Origin: Nitrospinota bacterium
GTDB taxonomy: Bacteria > Tectomicrobia > Entotheonellia > J063
Length of the DNA stretch: 16,318 nucleotides
Assembly: GCA_003696125.1 (NCBI GenBank)
Contig: RFHZ01000545.1
Span: 1-16,318, forward strand
Direction of reading: 5' to 3'
The notes beneath the pieces were generated by a model. It was not told the DNA's origin, made no database searches, and saw only the letters and a program-made list of their open reading frames with translations. The position numbers were made by a program, and so were the translations under genes. Shown piece by piece: positions 14,587 to 16,318 of this stretch (its first letter is position 1; every line of letters starts with the position of its first letter).

Positions 14587-14979
14587 TTATGGGGCATTAG
14601 ATTCGGAGAAAGGAGGACGTTCTTCTGAAGGTGAATCGAGACGCAGATGCCATTTTTTGAGCCACTCTTGCTCGTTGAAGTGGCGGGCAAAGTAGTCTTC
14701 AAAAGCGATTTCTTTTGCCGACAGCTTCCGCCCATCCACCTGGTACACGCGCCGCCCAGGAGGAGAAAGCCGCCGGGCATTCTCTCCTTGACTCACCTCT
14801 TTCTCGATAGACGAAATTTCGATTTGCAAGACGAGAGAGATCAGGTTTTGGGCCCCGAGCAGGTTCTTCTCATGGAGATGATTCAGGGCTTCCTGCACCT
14901 CTTTGGAGCGAGCGATCGCCTCAGAAATCGCCTGGGAGAGCTCTGCAAATTCATCGGGCACTCTTTTCTTTCTGGACAT
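14587..14979 (-). CDS. Uncharacterised 130-residue protein
   Basis: I do not recognise this family. The product is soluble and strongly charged, without signal peptide or membrane segment. Residues about 9-62 look helical (FAELSQAISEAIARSKEVQE.., NLISLVLQIEISSIEKEVSQ). A short middle part contains GRRVYQVDGRKLSAKEIAFE, followed by an aromatic stretch DYFARHFNEQEWLKKWHLRL and a Pro/Ser/Glu tail. The gene has a purine-rich ribosome site (GAGGGAG, about 3 bases before the ATG), and a near-consensus promoter lies 67-95 bases upstream. It heads the unit with the Smr and PHP genes. Codon use looks like that of its neighbours, so it is probably a real gene. Confidence 0.7.
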   Translation of the reverse strand: MSRKKRVPDEFAELSQAISEAIARSKEVQEALNHLHEKNLLGAQNLISLVLQIEISSIEKEVSQGENARRLSPPGRRVYQVDGRKLSAKEIAFEDYFARHFNEQEWLKKWHLRLDSPSEERPPFSESNAP

Positions 14980-15045
14980 TACTCCCTCTCTTTCTCTCCC
15001 TCTCTCGGAAGATTCATGGGGTCTGTTCGTCTATACCTTCTGCAA

Positions 15046-15074
15046 ATGATACCGAACCCTGGAAGGCTTGTCAA
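15046..15074 (-). promoter_or_regulatory. Near-consensus sigma70 promoter for minus-strand unit
   Basis: Read on the minus strand, TTGACA (15074-15069) is followed after exactly 17 bases by TATCAT (15051-15046), a perfect -35 and a 5/6 -10. Transcription would start near 15039, giving a leader of about 60 bases before the uncharacterised gene that heads the Smr-PHP unit. This is the best match to a housekeeping promoter that I found in the window. Confidence 0.65.
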
Positions 15075-15142
15075 TCGTCTCTGTAGAAAAATCGACCTTC
15101 TTTCCCCATTTTCTCTCCCCCTCTTTTCAGGCATGAGGGTCC

Positions 15143-15811
15143 CTACCGGTCTGCCGCTTCCCGTGGTAGGCGGAGGGTTCCGGAGTCGAGATCGGCGCGG
15201 ATCGCCTGCAGGCAGTGCTCGAAGTTGCCCTCGATTAACCGTCCCCCGCTCATCAGCATCCCGCACTGCATCATCAGGTTGATGGCCGTGCCGAAGTCAT
15301 CCACCACCAGATAGCCATCCTGGTCCACGGGAACCCCATCCTCCCTGATGGTGCAGGGGTAGCGTTTGACGATGTTCTCGACCGCAGGAATCATCTGGTC
15401 GATGTACCCGTAGGACGGCTTTCCCAGCGCATTCCCGAAACCGAGTTCATAGGCGGTACCGTCATCTATCAAGGCGCCTCGGAAGGGGTTACAGTTGGCG
15501 ACCACGATATCGCACTGGTAGATCTGGTGGATGTCTCCCATATAGATCTTGAGGGCAGAGAGGAGGGCATCGGTAGAGAAGCGGACGAGTAACGCATGCA
15601 CATCACCGCGAAACAGGCGAATCGCCCGGTAGATCTCCAGGATCTGGGTGGGGTCGCGCTCCTGCACATCAATGTTGTTATCGATGGGATGCAGCCCGAT
15701 GAAGCCGTAGCGGGCACAGAGGGCTTGCTGCTCTCTGGCTTTTTCGACCGCATCCGGCAAAAACACCTCCGGACCGGCAAGATAGAGCTTTGCTCTCTTC
15801 TCCTCTGCCAT
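15143..15811 (-). CDS. Nucleoside 2-deoxyribosyltransferase family protein
   Basis: The 222-residue protein belongs to the nucleoside 2-deoxyribosyltransferase family, which moves deoxyribose between nucleobases or hydrolyses (deoxy)nucleotides in purine/pyrimidine salvage. Visible marks are the N-terminal KLYLAGPEVFLPDA and the segment CDIVVANCNPFRG followed by DDGTAYELGFGNALGKP, in which the Glu of the 'GTAYELG' motif is the expected catalytic residue. A C-terminal part with DDFGTAINLMMQCGM follows. The ATG at 15811 is chosen because GGGAGA precedes it on the minus strand and the family usually starts just before this first beta strand. The frame stays open 39 codons further upstream, but that extension is encoded by an inverted repeat and its translation (RTRRSQRILLRVLCGKV) is typical of a dispersed repeat, not protein. 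Exact substrate unknown. Confidence 0.85.
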   Translation of the reverse strand: MAEEKRAKLYLAGPEVFLPDAVEKAREQQALCARYGFIGLHPIDNNIDVQERDPTQILEIYRAIRLFRGDVHALLVRFSTDALLSALKIYMGDIHQIYQCDIVVANCNPFRGALIDDGTAYELGFGNALGKPSYGYIDQMIPAVENIVKRYPCTIREDGVPVDQDGYLVVDDFGTAINLMMQCGMLMSGGRLIEGNFEHCLQAIRADLDSGTLRLPREAADR

Positions 15812-15865
15812 GATCTTCTCCCTTCTTCGCTGACCGGGACCAGGTTGAGGTTCCATCTGCACTTT

Positions 15866-15917
15866 ACCGCAGAGAACGCGGAGAAGTATCCTCTGCGATC
15901 TCCGCGTTCTCTGCGGT
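15866..15917. repeat. 19-bp perfect inverted repeat with 9-base tandem units
   Basis: Bases 15866-15884 (ACCGCAGAGAACGCGGAGA) are the exact reverse complement of 15899-15917, around a 14-base spacer. The right side is also three 9-base tandem units of pattern CTCYGCGNT at 15891-15899, 15900-15908 and 15909-15917; the left side contains two matching units in reverse orientation. It would form a strong hairpin in DNA or RNA. It sits in the leader of the deoxyribosyltransferase gene. Similar CGCAGAG/CTCTGCG repeats are, from general experience, dispersed in many environmental bacterial genomes and often mis-called as short proteins. Confidence 0.9.
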
Positions 15918-15969
15918 TCATTTGACATTCATTCTCGCCCAACAGCTTGGAGAAGTCCAGGCCCAAGTT

Positions 15970-16107
15970 CTACGTCATTCCCAAGGCCTTCATCGCTGCC
16001 GTCAGCGGATCTGAGAAGAAGATCGGGTCCACCCGCTCGATGACCTCCCCCGACACCTCCAGGAAGTTCCGCTTGTTTTCCAGGGGAATCAGGGCACGCC
16101 TTGCGCC
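15970..16107 (-). pseudogene. C-terminal remnant of a Lon-like ATP-dependent protease
   Basis: On the minus strand a frame runs from just after an in-frame TAG (16110-16108) to a TAG stop at 15972-15970. Its residues include ARRALIPLENKRNFLEVSGE and VIERVDPIFFSDPLTAAMKA, ending LGMT. This resembles the C-terminal end of the Lon-like/BrxL-type ATP-dependent protease family (A-L-I-P-x-E-N-K-R-x-F-L-E-V, then D-P-x-A-A-x-K-A-L-G), where the proteolytic domain ends. It has no start codon of its own at the beginning and no protease domain upstream in any frame I could read, so it looks like a decayed or deletion-truncated gene. The family call is from memory of the motif and is moderate. Confidence 0.5.
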
Positions 16108-16110
16108 CTA

Positions 16111-16318
16111 AACCTCGGGATAAATCCTTCTAAACCTTTTGCAGATGTCTGTCGATAAGTAGCCAGCCAGGACCGAGCTCTCACAGGGTCAGGATCTGGT
16201 GGCAGTGGTGCAGCAGGTGGGAAGAAGGATCGTCCGGGTAGCTGACTGCGGCCACCGCACTTACGAATACCGGCGAGAATCTATCCTCTTTCCCTCCACC
16301 CTTCCCCGACTGTAACAC
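16111..16318. other. Terminal stretch without a recognisable gene
   Basis: I see no recognisable gene here. One minus-strand frame is open from the window edge to a TGA at 16183-16181 (45 codons, including SAVAAVSYPDDPSSHLLHHC). It could be the end of a gene lying further right, but the length is not far from chance and I recognise no family. Together with the adjacent Lon-like remnant and the inverted repeat, this end of the window looks like degraded sequence. Confidence 0.4.

Noticed and set aside
13460-14695. 411-codon plus-strand open frame opposite the PHP and Smr genes
   Set aside because: It is antisense to two genes with clear family motifs, has no recognisable domain itself and no convincing ribosome site.
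15469-15966. Long open frames on both strands around the inverted repeat and the deoxyribosyltransferase gene
   Set aside because: Their translations (FSAFSAVKCRW, FTAENAEKYPLRSP) are typical artefacts of the CGCAGAG repeat joined to antisense of a real gene.

Overview
The window reads as a moderately GC-rich bacterial chromosome segment from a lineage that carries the prokaryotic ubiquitin-like (Pup) modification system outside the classical actinobacterial arrangement. It begins in the last codons of rplI (ribosomal protein L9), followed by the replicative helicase dnaB, the usual rplI-dnaB pair. Into that housekeeping run is inserted a complete pupylation cassette: proteasome-type AAA ATPase (mpa/arc), depupylase (dop), a 63-residue Pup-like protein ending in Gly-Gly-Glu, and Pup ligase (pafA). 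The plus-strand run continues with yajC, a predicted ABC-class ATPase (COG3044-like), secD and secF. Start/stop overlaps and very short gaps suggest one long, translationally coupled operon. A cassette of this kind, with a Glu-ended Pup and no adjacent 20S subunits, fits the 'UBact' type described in Nitrospirae, Armatimonadetes, Verrucomicrobia and several candidate phyla. I cannot name the species.

Region by region: 1-6985 holds rplI(end)-dnaB-mpa-dop-pup-pafA-yajC. 6937-11286 holds the ABC-class ATPase, which has no normal start codon, and secDF. 11339-13367 is a separate plus-strand unit with its own sigma70-like promoter, encoding the two E1 subunits of a 2-oxoacid dehydrogenase (pyruvate or acetoin type). 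14979 down to 13364 is a minus-strand unit: an unknown 130-residue protein, a stand-alone Smr-domain protein and a PHP-family phosphoesterase of the histidinol-phosphatase type. A near-consensus promoter at 15046-15074 precedes it. 15811-15143 is a minus-strand nucleoside 2-deoxyribosyltransferase-family gene whose leader contains a 19-bp perfect inverted repeat. The last ~350 bases look degenerate: a 44-codon C-terminal remnant of a Lon-like protease and no other recognisable gene.

The most unusual point is the pupylation cassette. There are no proteasome core genes (prcB/prcA) between pup and pafA, where actinobacteria carry them, and the ATPase lacks the C-terminal Gln-Tyr-Leu tail that docks on the 20S core. 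The ATPase also carries an insertion of roughly 85-95 residues between Walker A and the pore loop. Together these suggest a ligase/depupylase/unfoldase system that acts without a 20S proteasome, or docks to one in another way. It is co-transcribed with replication (DnaB) and protein-export (YajC-SecDF) genes.
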